Made by a program: the position numbers and the translations under genes
Notes under the pieces: generated by a model
What the model saw: the letters and a program-made list of their open reading frames with translations, nothing else
What the model was told of the DNA's origin: nothing
Databases searched by the model: none
Part shown: positions 42,849 to 53,043 of the stretch, piece after piece
Layout: every line of letters starts with the position of its first letter
Numbering within the stretch: the first letter of the stretch is position 1
Origin: Chryseobacterium lactis
GTDB lineage: Bacteria > Bacteroidota > Bacteroidia > Flavobacteriales > Weeksellaceae
DNA: 64,000 nucleotides
Assembly (NCBI RefSeq): GCF_003815875.1
Contig: NZ_CP033924.1
Span: 2,790,001 to 2,854,000 of the forward strand
Reading direction: 5' to 3'

Positions 42849-44832
42849 GTATGTTGAGTTCTATATTAATCGTTGTTCCTTGGTTATCAGAGTTTATTTC
42901 CATTTTTCCTCTCAGATAATTTACCCTGTTATTCAGATTTCTAAGGCCCATACTTTTCGTGGTCGTTTCAATACCTTTATTAAAGCCTTTTCCATTATCT
43001 TCAATCGTGATCAGAAAATTTTCTCCTGATTGAGAGCACTGCAAAAGAATATTGCTTGCTTCAGCATGTTTGATGGCATTGGCCAGCAATTCCTGTACAA
43101 TCCTGTAAATATTGAGCTGAATACTAACCGGAAGCTTTTTTTCAATGTTGAGAGGTTGAAAATAAATATCAAGATCCTTCCGGGCGTAGAACTCGCACAA
43201 ATCACTCAATGCCGTTTCTAATCCAAAATTGAGAAGGGATTCGGGCATTAGATTTCTAGCCACATGTCTGAGTTCTGCTACAGAATCATCCAGTTGATTC
43301 AAAATTTTATAAAAATCTTGATCCTGTTCTCGATCCAAATGACCAGATGACCAAGTGGATAAATTAATTTTAACCCCTGCCAACATTCCACCAAGACCAT
43401 CATGTAAATCCTTTGCAATGCGTTCTCTTTCCTTTTCTTCTGCTTCCAGAATCGCTTTTGTATGTGCCAGCTCTTCTTTTTGCCTGATATCTTTTATTTT
43501 TTGTTGAAGATTAATTTCTTTCTGTTCAGACAATTTTTTGTTGTTTCTGTAAAGGATGAATAAGAAAATTAAAAGACTTGAAAATAATAATAAAATCAGG
43601 CTTAATAGCCACAAATAAGAGTTCTTTTTGTTAACCTCCATTTGTTTTTGATTCTTTTCAGCACTGAGGAATGCAATTCTTTTTTCTTTCTCTGAAGTAT
43701 TAAATTTTGCTTCCAGTTTATTGATCTCCAGTTTTACATTTTCAGCATTTAAGCTATCATTTAATGTAGAATATCTCTTTTCCCAAATCAAGGCCTCACC
43801 GAGGTTTCCCTTGATTTCATTAATACCGGCAAGGTGTCTGTAAATTGTTCTTTTGTTATTGAGATCCCGGGAAAGAGTATTGTCTGCCAGGATCTCTTCT
43901 AAAAGGGCTTTGGCTTCAGTATACCTTTTTAATTTTTTTAAAATTTCGTATTTGTGAAAATAGAACAGCTGCATCTGAAGCTTCTGGTTATATTTATTAG
44001 CGTAGAATAATCCCTTCTCTATTACGTCAAACGCCTGTTGATAATCTTGTTGTCCAATAGAGTATAATGTTCTGTTGTAATAATAAAAAGTATTATAAGA
44101 AGAATTAGGGTAGGAGTGTATCATATTTTCAGCCTTGTCTAAAAATTGCTTTCCTAAATTGTATTTTGCCTGATAACAATAATTACTATTAGTATTCAGA
44201 TAAGCATAAAATAATTCAGTAGAGTAGGGTGCTTTTCTCTCAAGAATCCGGATGGCTTTTTCATTATAATATTCTGCTTTACTGAATTCCGAATTGAAGG
44301 TAAGCATCAAAGCCAGCTGAGTATATAGAAAACCTAAAGTCTTGCTTTCTCCATATTTTGCGGCAGTAGGAATACTTTTTTCCAGCATGGTTTTGATGAG
44401 ATAAGGATAGCCTTCTTTATTTTTTTGTAAAATCCCATAGTTGTACCAGCTTAAAGATATATATAAATCGGCTTTTTCATTTTTTACTGTAGACAATACT
44501 TTTATAGCCTGTTGAAATGATTTTATGGCTATTTCTTTATCTAAATCCTGATAATATTGTCCTTTAAAGTAATTGTAGATTCCAGCTATAAAATGATCTT
44601 TCGCTCCTGTTTTTCTTCCGTTTTCCAGGTACTTTTTACTCAGAGCAGTATCCCTATTTTTGTAATAGCCGGACAACAGAAAATAAGACGTTACCTTGGA
44701 AGTAATGTTTGTGTTTTTCTGAATGGAAAGCTCTAAACTGTCTATATATTTTTTTTCATCGAGAGGAAGCAATCCCTGTGCTGACAGTGAAAAATGAATT
44801 AAAATATATATAATGCACAACAATCGTTTCAT
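42838..44832 (-). CDS. TPR-containing HisKA_3 sensor histidine kinase
   Basis: A 664-residue kinase with a signal peptide (FSLSAQ). A periplasmic TPR array spans about residues 30-380. One membrane helix lies near 400-425 (LWLLSLILLLFSSLLIFLF). The HisKA_3 phosphoacceptor His is in AKDLHDGLGG near 475, and a HATPase domain follows with EDNGKGFNKG near 615. It should phosphorylate the overlapping NarL-type regulator. The stimulus is unknown; periplasmic TPRs suggest a protein or peptide ligand. Confidence 0.92.
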   Translation of the reverse strand: MKRLLCIIYILIHFSLSAQGLLPLDEKKYIDSLELSIQKNTNITSKVTSYFLLSGYYKNRDTALSKKYLENGRKTGAKDHFIAGIYNYFKGQYYQDLDKEIAIKSFQQAIKVLSTVKNEKADLYISLSWYNYGILQKNKEGYPYLIKTMLEKSIPTAAKYGESKTLGFLYTQLALMLTFNSEFSKAEYYNEKAIRILERKAPYSTELFYAYLNTNSNYCYQAKYNLGKQFLDKAENMIHSYPNSSYNTFYYYNRTLYSIGQQDYQQAFDVIEKGLFYANKYNQKLQMQLFYFHKYEILKKLKRYTEAKALLEEILADNTLSRDLNNKRTIYRHLAGINEIKGNLGEALIWEKRYSTLNDSLNAENVKLEINKLEAKFNTSEKEKRIAFLSAEKNQKQMEVNKKNSYLWLLSLILLLFSSLLIFLFILYRNNKKLSEQKEINLQQKIKDIRQKEELAHTKAILEAEEKERERIAKDLHDGLGGMLAGVKINLSTWSSGHLDREQDQDFYKILNQLDDSVAELRHVARNLMPESLLNFGLETALSDLCEFYARKDLDIYFQPLNIEKKLPVSIQLNIYRIVQELLANAIKHAEASNILLQCSQSGENFLITIEDNGKGFNKGIETTTKSMGLRNLNNRVNYLRGKMEINSDNQGTTINIELNIHEE

Positions 44833-45080
44833 TAATTGTAGTTTTCGGTTTCTATAGTTTAGTTTTTTAAATTAAATGATTGAATATAGCTAAAAATTCA
44901 CTCACGGAAAATACCTAAAATTAAGTATAAACAAATGTTTACAGAGTGAACAAAAAAGAATTATATACATATGATATATGAAAATAATATGAATAATTTG
45001 GTTCTGTTATTTTAATAATCAACATATATATGAATGTATTTTATTAAAATTGTTACATTTGTTAATAAAATCACCAAATA

Positions 45081-46127
45081 GTGAAACATCAAGAAAAATC
45101 GAGTCACATCAGAAAGGAAATTAATCAATCCTATCACGAGCTTAAAGAAACCTATCCTATATTAAAAAATCAGGATTATATTGGATTCACAATTTTTTTT
45201 ATAACCGTTGTGTCAATTATTGCCGTGTCCATTGGATGGTATAAGTCTTTTGTTCCCACATGGCTTATGATTGTTCTGAATGCTTTTTTTATGGGAATTC
45301 TTCATGAGATCGAGCATGACCTTATTCATTGGCTTTATTTTAAAAGGCAAAAATGGGTGCACCACGGTATGTTATTGAGCGTTTGGATTTTGCGACCGTT
45401 AACGGTCAACCCATGGATAAGACGCAAGTTGCATTACCATCATCATAAGTTTTCAGGAACACTTCATGACGTGGAGGAACGTAGTGTAACGAATGGTGAG
45501 AAGTGGTCTGTTAAACGTCTGTTGACGACTCCTGATGTTGTTTTGGGTGGGTTGTTAAGGCTGCGACAAATGTTTAAAGATATGGATCAGGAGGTGAAAA
45601 ACGGAAATCTCAAAGAAGAAACCTCATCTACGTTAAAACGGATCACCTTTTTAAGCATAATTCCTGTAACCATTTTTGCCCATGTGATATTATATTTATT
45701 TTTTGCAGATCAACTGTTAAATTGGATAAATACACGTTTTGGGAGTGATCTGAGTTTTCCATATGAAATCCGGAATATATTAAATAGTCTGCATGTGGTT
45801 ATTTATACGATTCTTCTGCCAAATTTGCTGCGACAATTCTGCTTGCATTTTATAACGTCCAATATGCATTATTTTGGGGATGTTGAAGAAGGTAATGTCA
45901 TGGAGCAAACACAAGTTCTTACCGTTTGGTGGACTTTCCCCATGCAGGTATTTTGCTTCTTTTTCGGCTGGACGCATAGCATCCACCATTTTGTAGTAAA
46001 TGAGACATTTTATGTGCGTCATATCGGACGTAGAAAAGCACATGAAGTATTAAGAAAATATGGGGTGCGATTCAACGATTTGGGAACTTTTAGAAGGGCA
46101 AACCGCTTTAGAGAATATTCAAAATAA
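45081..46127 (+). CDS. fatty acid desaturase family protein
   Basis: A 348-residue membrane di-iron enzyme. The three His boxes are HEIEHD near residue 75, HYHHHK near 117 and HSIHH near 300, set between membrane helices. It starts with GTG 45081 (VKHQEK); no upstream ATG is in frame. The type of substrate (acyl lipid, carotenoid or sterol) is not shown. It is isolated, with a 248-bp AT-rich upstream gap and a terminator after it. Confidence 0.87.
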   Translation: MKHQEKSSHIRKEINQSYHELKETYPILKNQDYIGFTIFFITVVSIIAVSIGWYKSFVPTWLMIVLNAFFMGILHEIEHDLIHWLYFKRQKWVHHGMLLSVWILRPLTVNPWIRRKLHYHHHKFSGTLHDVEERSVTNGEKWSVKRLLTTPDVVLGGLLRLRQMFKDMDQEVKNGNLKEETSSTLKRITFLSIIPVTIFAHVILYLFFADQLLNWINTRFGSDLSFPYEIRNILNSLHVVIYTILLPNLLRQFCLHFITSNMHYFGDVEEGNVMEQTQVLTVWWTFPMQVFCFFFGWTHSIHHFVVNETFYVRHIGRRKAHEVLRKYGVRFNDLGTFRRANRFREYSK

Positions 46128-46160
46128 CAAGGATTGTTCTGAGATCATTATTTATAATGA

Positions 46161-46195
46161 AAAACGGCGCTGAGACTAGTCTCAGCGCCGTTTTT
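46161..46195. terminator. strong bidirectional terminator
   Basis: A perfect 34-nt palindrome, AAAACGGCGCTGAGA / TCTCAGCGCCGTTTT with a CTAG loop, between the desaturase and tyrS ends. Confidence 0.9.
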
Positions 46196-46212
46196 ATATC
46201 GTATTTAAAAAA

Positions 46213-47508
46213 TTAAATCACTTTTACAATAAAGTAACTTTTCTTCCCTTTCTGAAGCAATAAGAATTTGCCGTCAATAAGATCCGTTTCGTTAGCTGTA
46301 AAAGTATCATTTACTTTTTGCTTGTTTACCGAAATTGAATTTCCTTTGATTTCTCTCTGTGCTTCACTTTTAGACTTTAGAAATCCTGATTTTTCAGAAA
46401 GAAGATCAACAATATTGATTCCCAATACATCAGCTTTTGCCACCTCCTTTTGTGGAACTCCGTCAAAAACTTCAAGGAACGTTTCTTCGTCAAGGCTTAC
46501 AAGATCCTCAGCTGTAGAGCGTCCGAAAAGGATTTCAGAAGCTTTCAGTGCCTTTTCATATTCTTCTCTTCCGTGAACCCAAACGGTTACTTCTTCAGCC
46601 AGTTTCTTTTGAAGTTTTCTTTCGTGAGCGGCTGTTTTGTGTTCTTCAATTAAAGCTTCAATTTCTTCCTTACCTAAGAAAGTATAGAATTTGATAAATC
46701 TTTCAGCATCTTCATCTGTTGCATTTAACCAGAATTGGTAGAATTTATAAGGAGATGTTTTCTTTTTATCCAACCAGTAATTTTCACCACTTTCAGATTT
46801 TCCAAATTTGGAACCATCAGCCTTGGTAATCAAAGGAACTGTTAATGCAAAGGCTTCTCCCTGAGCTTTTCTACGGATTAATTCTGTCCCTGTCGTGATA
46901 TTTCCCCACTGGTCAGAACCCCCCATCTGAAGTTTAACGTTATTATTCTGGTATAAATGAAGGAAATCATATCCCTGGATCAGCTGGTAAGTAAACTCAG
47001 TAAAACTCATTCCATCGGCTCCCGATTCTCCAGAAAATCTTTTCTTTACAGAATCTTTAGCCATCATATAGTTTACCGTAATATTCTTCCCGACATTTTT
47101 AGCAAAATCGAGGAAAGAAATATTTTTCATCCAGTCATAATTGTTGACCAATTCAGCTTTATTAGGCTCATCACCGTTAAAATTTAAAAATTTCGAAAGC
47201 TGGTTTTTTAAACAATCAACATAATGTAAAAGCGTTTCTTCATCCAAAAGATTTCTTTCAGCTGATTTTCCGGATGGATCTCCAATCATTCCCGTAGCAC
47301 CTCCTACCAAAGCAATCGGCTTGTGACCATGTTGCTGGAAGTGAGCTAATATTTTTATCTGGATGAGACTTCCGATATGTAAAGAATCGGCAGTTGGATC
47401 AAAACCAATATATGCAGTAGTTACCTCTTTATTCAGTTGTTCATCGGTTCCGGGCATCATATCGGCAAAAAGACCACGCCATTTCAGTTCTTCTATAAAG
47501 GAATTCAT
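46213..47508 (-). CDS. tyrS: tyrosyl-tRNA synthetase
   Basis: A 431-residue class I aminoacyl-tRNA synthetase. The HIGH-type motif is HIGSL near residue 41, GGSDQWGN is near 198, and the KMSKS-type motif is KFGKS near 232. A C-terminal S4 domain starts about 360 ([14 protein letters not shown]). Length matches the bacterial TyrRS family. Confidence 0.97.
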   Translation of the reverse strand: MNSFIEELKWRGLFADMMPGTDEQLNKEVTTAYIGFDPTADSLHIGSLIQIKILAHFQQHGHKPIALVGGATGMIGDPSGKSAERNLLDEETLLHYVDCLKNQLSKFLNFNGDEPNKAELVNNYDWMKNISFLDFAKNVGKNITVNYMMAKDSVKKRFSGESGADGMSFTEFTYQLIQGYDFLHLYQNNNVKLQMGGSDQWGNITTGTELIRRKAQGEAFALTVPLITKADGSKFGKSESGENYWLDKKKTSPYKFYQFWLNATDEDAERFIKFYTFLGKEEIEALIEEHKTAAHERKLQKKLAEEVTVWVHGREEYEKALKASEILFGRSTAEDLVSLDEETFLEVFDGVPQKEVAKADVLGINIVDLLSEKSGFLKSKSEAQREIKGNSISVNKQKVNDTFTANETDLIDGKFLLLQKGKKSYFIVKVI

Positions 47509-47534
47509 TGATTTTTACTTTAAAATTTTACCGT

Positions 47535-47543
47535 GCAAAGATA
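47535..47543 (-). promoter_or_regulatory. -7 element of tyrS
   Basis: The minus strand reads TATCTTTGC, 27 nt before the ATG. No clear TTG at -33. Confidence 0.5.
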
Positions 47544-47657
47544 GTAAATTCAGAAGGAAGAGAAAAAGTGGATATCCGCTAAAAAGTAAATTGGCAAATT
47601 TGCGGATTGAGCTGTTTATTTCTTCTGTAATTTCGGCCTTTTGCCTTATCTGTTAAT

Positions 47658-47688
47658 TTGCCCTTTTACCACAAATGCTTTATATTTG
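47658..47688 (+). promoter_or_regulatory. promoter of the ECF sigma factor gene
   Basis: TTG at 47658-47660, 20-nt spacer, TATATTTG at 47681-47688. The ATG is only 7 nt further on, so the mRNA would be nearly leaderless. Confidence 0.6.
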
Positions 47689-47694
47689 TTATTA

Positions 47695-48255
47695 ATGAAC
47701 GACGAACAGCTATTCCAGCTCATCCATAAGGCCAAGGACAAAGACCAGAAGGCCCAGACTAAACTCATCAATGTTTTTTGGGTGGATGTTTTTTCATTTG
47801 TGATGAAGAAAGTTAAAGATGAAAACGATGCCGATGAAATTACCGTGAATGTTTTTTCTAAAGTATTGTCGAAGCTGGATATGTTTGATCCCCATTTTCA
47901 GTTTAAAACCTGGATTCTTACCATTGCTCAAAATACAGTTATTGATTTCTGGAGAAAGAAAAATCGTGAAAATGAAGATGCTGTTGAAAATCTTGATGAG
48001 GTCAAAAACCAATACGCCAAATCTCCCGAAGAACTGATGATTTCTGATGAAGAGCAAAAGAAAATCATTAAAACCATAGAATCTCTGGATGCCAACTATC
48101 AGGATATTATCAAACTTAGATTTTTTGAAGAAAAAAGCATCAAAGAAATTGCTGAAGAATTAGGAATATCCGTTGCCAACACAAAGGTAAGAGTAATGCG
48201 AGCCAAAAAAGTATTGGCCGAATTACTGAAGAACAATGAGTTTGATGACAATTAA
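47695..48255 (+). CDS. ECF-type RNA polymerase sigma factor
   Basis: A 186-residue sigma-70 family protein with region 2 (DADEITVNVFSKVL, then FKTWILTIAQNTVIDFWR) and region 4 (ESLDANYQDIIKLRFFEE, then SIKEIAEELGISVANTKVR). I chose ATG 47695, since the promoter at 47658-47688 excludes the longer frame. No anti-sigma gene is recognisable on either side, unusual for an ECF factor, so the partner may lie elsewhere. Confidence 0.9.
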   Translation: MNDEQLFQLIHKAKDKDQKAQTKLINVFWVDVFSFVMKKVKDENDADEITVNVFSKVLSKLDMFDPHFQFKTWILTIAQNTVIDFWRKKNRENEDAVENLDEVKNQYAKSPEELMISDEEQKKIIKTIESLDANYQDIIKLRFFEEKSIKEIAEELGISVANTKVRVMRAKKVLAELLKNNEFDDN

Positions 48256-48437
48256 ATGATCAAAGCGTCCAATAATGAAGGTCAATACCATAATCAGCAA
48301 GTTCTAAGCATTGAGGTAGAATATGCAGTATGAAATTTTTCTCTGATAAAATCCTCTCACCTTAAAACGCACAACAGAATATTTTCTTGCGTCTTAGCAT
48401 TTTTTTCAAAAAAAATTCCGAAGACACGCAATATTGC

Positions 48438-49070
48438 TTACATATAGACCTTTTCCTTTGTTTTAGGCAGTATAATTTCTATGCGATCTTTCTCACGTCT
48501 GTTTTGAAGATTAATTTTTAATCCTTTTTTGATATAGGTTTCATGATTAGATGGGCCGTATTCTTTGGTATTCTCAACATCTTTTTTGAAATTAAGCAGT
48601 CCGGTAGACAGGTTGAAATCTACCTCCTGTGAGTATTCTTCAGGTTTTCCATATTCCGAAAAATATCCTATTAATTCAAAATGCCCGTTCTGGAAACGAT
48701 ATTTGTCTGTATGTCCCCATTTCCAGCTGCTGCCTCCGGCTTCAGTAATCATTAAAATACCTTTTTGAATTTCCGTATTCTGATAAGGATCTCCCATCAT
48801 ACCACCGGCATTGCTTTCAAGAATGGCATTTCGTGATTTTTCAAGAACAGTCCATTTACCATTCACTTTTTTCAAAATCTGAATCTCACGGATATTGCCG
48901 GATTCACTTTCATCTTTTGTATTGTAAATAATAACTTTTTCGGGGATTTTATCACCATCTAAATCGCCGTCAACGGTTTCAATCACGGTGGATCCTGCAG
49001 GTTGAAATTCTTTTTGAGCAAAGCAGAAAGTGCTTCCGGTAACGGATAGAAAGAAAAGTACTTTTTTCAT
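48438..49070 (-). CDS. hypothetical secreted protein
   Basis: A 210-residue protein with a signal peptide (MKKVLFFLSVTG through FCFAQ); ATG 49070 chosen for this reason. It contains VDGDLDGDKIPEKVII, a calcium-binding-like FG-GAP or dockerin type Asp pattern, and a repeating beta-strand organisation. Bacteroidetes have many such VCBS-like proteins with no known function. It is convergent to nothing close and lies divergent from lipA. Confidence 0.7.
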   Translation of the reverse strand: MKKVLFFLSVTGSTFCFAQKEFQPAGSTVIETVDGDLDGDKIPEKVIIYNTKDESESGNIREIQILKKVNGKWTVLEKSRNAILESNAGGMMGDPYQNTEIQKGILMITEAGGSSWKWGHTDKYRFQNGHFELIGYFSEYGKPEEYSQEVDFNLSTGLLNFKKDVENTKEYGPSNHETYIKKGLKINLQNRREKDRIEIILPKTKEKVYM

Positions 49071-49162
49071 GGAAAATATTTTGTGAAGCCAAATGTACAA
49101 CGATATTTTGAATTATCTGTTCCATCAATCTTTCTGGTAGATGGTTTCCATTAAAAAATCCT

Positions 49163-49170
49163 TAACTTTG
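49163..49170 (+). promoter_or_regulatory. -7 element of lipA
   Basis: TAACTTTG, 16 nt before the lipA ATG. Confidence 0.5.
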
Positions 49171-49186
49171 AACTTCAATTTTAGAA

Positions 49187-50053
49187 ATGGAAAATTCAGT
49201 TCAAGACACTACCGTTCAAAAGCCAAAGTGGATCCGTGTAAAACTTCCTACTGGAAAGAACTACCGGGAACTTAGAACTTTGGTTGATAAATATAAATTA
49301 AACACAATTTGCCAAAGTGGAAGCTGCCCGAACATGGGAGAATGTTGGGGTGAAGGTACAGCTACCTTCATGATTTTGGGAAATATCTGTACCAGAAGCT
49401 GCGGATTTTGTGGAGTGAAAACAGGAAAACCTCTGGATGTTAACTGGGATGAGCCTGAAAAAGTTGCCCGTTCCATCAAGTTGATGAAGATTAAACATGC
49501 CGTTCTTACGTCAGTAGATCGTGATGATCTGAAAGATATGGGATCTATTCTTTGGGGCGAAACCGTAAATGCTGTAAGAAGAATTTCTCCGGGAACTACC
49601 ATGGAAACCCTGATTCCGGATTTCCAAGGGCTTACAAAACATCTCGACAGATTGGTAGATGTGGCTCCTGAAGTGATCTCTCATAATATGGAAACCGTAA
49701 AACGTTTAACCAGAGAAGTAAGAATTCAGGCGAAGTATGAAAGAAGCCTTGAAGTTTTAAGATATTTAAAGGAGGCCGGACAAAGAAGAACCAAAACTGG
49801 GGTAATGCTTGGTTTAGGTGAAACCAGAGATGAGGTTTTCCAAACGATCGAAGACATCAGAAATGCTAATGTAGATGTGATTACACTTGGACAGTACCTG
49901 CAGCCGACTAAAAAACATCTTCCTGTAAAGAAATTCATTACTCCTGAAGAGTTTGATGAGTTTGGAGATTTTGCAAGAAGTTTAGGTTTCAGACACGTTG
50001 AAAGTTCTCCTCTTGTAAGAAGTTCTTACCACGCAGAAAAACATATTCATTAA
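49187..50053 (+). CDS. lipA: lipoyl synthase
   Basis: A 288-residue radical SAM enzyme inserting two sulfur atoms into octanoyl groups of lipoyl proteins. The auxiliary cluster motif [13 protein letters not shown] is near residue 43, the radical SAM motif CTRSCGFC near 69, and the C-terminal RSSY motif near 280 (VRSSYHAEK). All cluster ligands are present. It is monocistronic with its own terminator. Confidence 0.97.
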   Translation: MENSVQDTTVQKPKWIRVKLPTGKNYRELRTLVDKYKLNTICQSGSCPNMGECWGEGTATFMILGNICTRSCGFCGVKTGKPLDVNWDEPEKVARSIKLMKIKHAVLTSVDRDDLKDMGSILWGETVNAVRRISPGTTMETLIPDFQGLTKHLDRLVDVAPEVISHNMETVKRLTREVRIQAKYERSLEVLRYLKEAGQRRTKTGVMLGLGETRDEVFQTIEDIRNANVDVITLGQYLQPTKKHLPVKKFITPEEFDEFGDFARSLGFRHVESSPLVRSSYHAEKHIH

Positions 50054-50062
50054 AAAATACAG

Positions 50063-50088
50063 ACCGCTCAGAAATGAGCGGTTTTTTT
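50063..50088 (+). terminator. lipA terminator
   Basis: Stem ACCGCTCA / TGAGCGGT, GAAA loop, T run. Confidence 0.9.
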
Positions 50089-50108
50089 TATGGTTGATCT
50101 CGGGTAAT

Positions 50109-50176
50109 ATCAATAGGAGTGGGCTTTAGCCCACTTAAACAAATATCAAAAATCATCTGGCTTTAGCCAAAACCTA
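50109..50176. repeat. dispersed intergenic repeat, copy 2
   Basis: Starts CAATAGGAGTGGGCTTTAGC and ends TGGCTTTAGCCAAAACCTAT, the same two blocks as copy 1 at 15698-15752, with a longer A-rich middle. Confidence 0.65.
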
Positions 50177-50190
50177 TTATTAAATGATCA

Positions 50191-51090
50191 TTATTTATTA
50201 CAAGAAGAATCCCTGCTAATGGTACCAATCCTTCCATTGATTTCAATCGCTTTAAAATGTTTTTTCTTAAACTCAGACGGAGTTTCTCCCGTATGTTGCT
50301 TGAATAATTTATTGAAATAGGAAAGACTTTCAAAACCTACCTGAAAACAAACTTCTGTCACTGAATAATCCTTCAACAGGAATATTTTAGCCTGATTAAT
50401 CCGATAATTGTTTACAAAATCTGTGAATGTCATATTGGTTTGCTTTTTAAAATAGCGGCAAAAAGCAGGAGTACTCAGACTTACAATTGTCGCAATCTCA
50501 TTCACATTAGGCTTTTTATCATAATTTTCATGGATGTAGTCGTAAATCGTGCCCATCCTGATTTTATCATTTAAAAACCATTTGATCCTTGTATCTTCTT
50601 TGTTGAGTTCTTTTACTTCATTGGAGTCTGCCAGAATCTGAAGAATATCAATCAGTCCCATTAACGATTCAAAGGAGCCTTTATTTTTAATGATCTGTAG
50701 CTTTTCAATAATAATCCTTTTTGTTTCTCCAAAAAATGAAAGTCCAAGATAAGATCTTTCCAGAAGCGTTCTGATATTTTCAAATTCAGGAACCGGCAGA
50801 ATAATATCCTGAAGAAAATTTTCCCGCATTTGCAATACAAGCTGTTTACATTCAGTTTGGATGCCATAATCAAAATTAAGATGGGGAACATTCGAGCCGA
50901 TCAACAGTAAATCGCTGTCCGTAAACCCCGAAATGTCTTTGCCTACATGCCGTATTCCGTTCACAGCTTCTACATAAACAAGCTCTATTTCAGGATGATA
51001 ATGCCAGAAGAAGCAGTTTTTAAGAGAAGGCGAAAATAGTTTGAAAGATTTTCCTTTTTCAAACTCGATAGTTTCTTTCTGGATTTTCAT
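50191..51090 (-). CDS. AraC family transcriptional regulator
   Basis: A 299-residue regulator. An N-terminal cupin-like sensor domain spans about 10-150 (FWHYHPEIELVYV near residue 28). The C-terminal double HTH spans about 190-285 (NEIATIVSLSTPAFCRYFKK and YNKLFKQHTGETPSEFKK). It is divergent from the MFS gene at 51269 and shares the 178-bp intergenic region, so it probably controls that exporter. The inducer is unknown. Confidence 0.9.
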   Translation of the reverse strand: MKIQKETIEFEKGKSFKLFSPSLKNCFFWHYHPEIELVYVEAVNGIRHVGKDISGFTDSDLLLIGSNVPHLNFDYGIQTECKQLVLQMRENFLQDIILPVPEFENIRTLLERSYLGLSFFGETKRIIIEKLQIIKNKGSFESLMGLIDILQILADSNEVKELNKEDTRIKWFLNDKIRMGTIYDYIHENYDKKPNVNEIATIVSLSTPAFCRYFKKQTNMTFTDFVNNYRINQAKIFLLKDYSVTEVCFQVGFESLSYFNKLFKQHTGETPSEFKKKHFKAIEINGRIGTISRDSSCNK

Positions 51091-51268
51091 TTTGTCCTGA
51101 TTTGATAGTTTGTGAAGTTAAAATTAAACAAAAAGGTTAATATGGAGCAAATTTTTATCATTTTAAAAGAAGTGAAATCCAATCTTTCTGCCGAATTTTG
51201 CACTTTCAAATAGTGATGGCTACATCATTTTTTATTTTATAACAATTCATTAAGAAAAAAGAGCATAC

Positions 51269-52471
51269 ATGAAGATTGATAAAAGGATCATTCCACTGGC
51301 AATCGGTGGTTTGGGAATAGGAACTACGGAGTTTACCGTTATGGGGTTGTTGCCCGATATTGCTAAGACATTACAGATCTCTATTCCGCAGGCTGGACAT
51401 TTGATTTCTGCTTATGCGATGGGAGTTGTTATCGGAGCGCCTCTTCTTATTGGGTATTCGGTAAAATTTCCACCGAAAAAAGTATTAATGGCCTTTATGG
51501 TTCTTTTTACTTTATTTAACGGCCTTTCTGCAGTAGCACCGGATTATACGTCGATGTTGATTATCCGATTTATGTCTGGTCTCCCTCACGGAGCGTTCTT
51601 TGGAGTAGGAACTGTGGTTGCTTCCAAAATGGCCGGGAAAGGGAAAGAAGCATTTTATATATCCATGATGTTTACAGGGCTTACAGTCGCCAATCTGGCG
51701 ATGGTACCGTTAGTCACTTATATTGGGCATACTTATCATTGGAGATTCTATTTTGCCATTGTTGCAGTAATAGGTGTTGTTGCCTTATTATTTTTAAAAT
51801 TATGGCTTCCCAATATGGAGGCCAACCAGAATACACACTTTTTAGAAGAACTGAAATTCCTTAAAAATAAACAATCCTGGCTGGTATTAGCGATTACAGC
51901 TATTGGATTTGGAGGCCTTTTTACCTGGCTTAGCTATATAACCCCTTTAATGACTGGTATTTCCGGAGTACAAAGTGACCAGATGGCCTATGTAATGGTG
52001 CTTGCCGGTGCCGGTATGGTGGTTGGAAATCTGGTAGGAGGTTTAGTTTCAGATAAATTAGGACCGGAGAAAACATGTGCACTTTTGATCTTTCTGATGA
52101 TGATCTCGCTGACAGGAGTATTTTTCCTTTCTGAGCATCAGAATATTGCCTTTGTTCTGACATTTATGTGTGGTGCTTTGTCGATGTCTATTGCGTCACC
52201 AATCAATATTATGATGATGAAGGCGGCTCCAAAAAGCGAAATGATGGCGGCAGCATTTATGCAGGCTGGTTTTAATATCGCCAATGCTATGGGTGCTTTC
52301 CTTGGAGGAATTCCTTTAGAATATGGATTGCCTTTCAATTATCCGTCATTGATAGGAGTAGGGATGACATTTATTGGACTGATCATCAGTATAAGGTATA
52401 TGTATTTATATAGGTCCGGAACTTCAAATGAAGATGAGGTTGCTACAGAATGCATTTCGTGTGATAAATAA
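51269..52471 (+). CDS. MFS transporter (DHA1/AraJ-like)
   Basis: A 400-residue transporter with about 12 helices. The N-terminal TTEFTVMGLLPDIA block and GHLISAYAMGVVIGAP match drug or sugar-type 12-TM efflux proteins (AraJ / YdhP-like). It is probably an inner-membrane exporter. The adjacent, divergently transcribed AraC regulator suggests an inducible system. Substrate is unknown. Confidence 0.9.
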   Translation: MKIDKRIIPLAIGGLGIGTTEFTVMGLLPDIAKTLQISIPQAGHLISAYAMGVVIGAPLLIGYSVKFPPKKVLMAFMVLFTLFNGLSAVAPDYTSMLIIRFMSGLPHGAFFGVGTVVASKMAGKGKEAFYISMMFTGLTVANLAMVPLVTYIGHTYHWRFYFAIVAVIGVVALLFLKLWLPNMEANQNTHFLEELKFLKNKQSWLVLAITAIGFGGLFTWLSYITPLMTGISGVQSDQMAYVMVLAGAGMVVGNLVGGLVSDKLGPEKTCALLIFLMMISLTGVFFLSEHQNIAFVLTFMCGALSMSIASPINIMMMKAAPKSEMMAAAFMQAGFNIANAMGAFLGGIPLEYGLPFNYPSLIGVGMTFIGLIISIRYMYLYRSGTSNEDEVATECISCDK

Positions 52472-52498
52472 CGAGGTCTGATCGGGACTGATAAACAT

Positions 52499-52533
52499 AA
52501 AAAAAGCTGGCTCAAATGAGAACCAGCTTTTTT
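52499..52533. terminator. terminator after the MFS gene
   Basis: Stem AAAAAAGCTGG / CCAGCTTTTTT with an inner CTCA-AAT-GAG pairing; usable from both sides. Confidence 0.8.
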
Positions 52534-52548
52534 AGTATAAAATAAATT

Positions 52549-52928
52549 TTACGCCTCTACTTCATCGCCATTTTTACACCAGTAGAGCGCATTGTATAAG
52601 TTTTCTTTTGGGAAAGATTTAAACTCTCCCGGCATGACAACGCTGAAGATATCCGTGAAATTTTGTACCCCTTCCTTGTCCGTTACAATTGCGGTACGAT
52701 TCCATTTTGTAAGGTTTTTTAATCCTAATAATGCATCTTCAAGCCATGCCCCATGGTAAACTTATCCAGATCGGTATCCAAATACAATAAGTAATTCAAC
52801 TCGCCAAATTGATCTATTTTCTCTTTGACACGCGGAATTACCAATTTTTCAAAATCTTCTTTCGTCACTTCTCCTGTCGCATTAAATGCTGCTACGTTCT
52901 CAGGAGCTTCTGGAATAATTGTTATCAT
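52549..52928 (-). pseudogene. SpoIIAA/STAS-like gene broken by a one-base frameshift
   Basis: The N-terminal frame gives 67 residues (MITIIPEAPENVAAFN...) ending soon after DKFTMG. Adding one base in the G run at about 52752-52755 restores a continuous frame of about 126 residues: TMG, then AWLEDALLGLKNLTKW, and an end at NGDEVEA with a stop at 52549-52551. The whole matches STAS/SEC14 SpoIIAA-like proteins of about 120 residues. This is either a real one-base deletion or a sequencing error in a G homopolymer. Confidence 0.8.
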
Positions 52929-53043
52929 AGTGAATATTTTATGGTGGTTTGGAGTTAGGTGTCAACAATAATTACACCAATAATTCAATAAGTGGTAGTT
53001 AAAATATTCATAAATATCACTATTTTTAGTGTAAAATATTAAT

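Noticed and set aside
45054..45061. TACATTTG before the desaturase as a promoter
   Set aside because: It fits the -7 form, but no TTG lies at a proper distance in this very AT-rich gap, so it is too weak to list.
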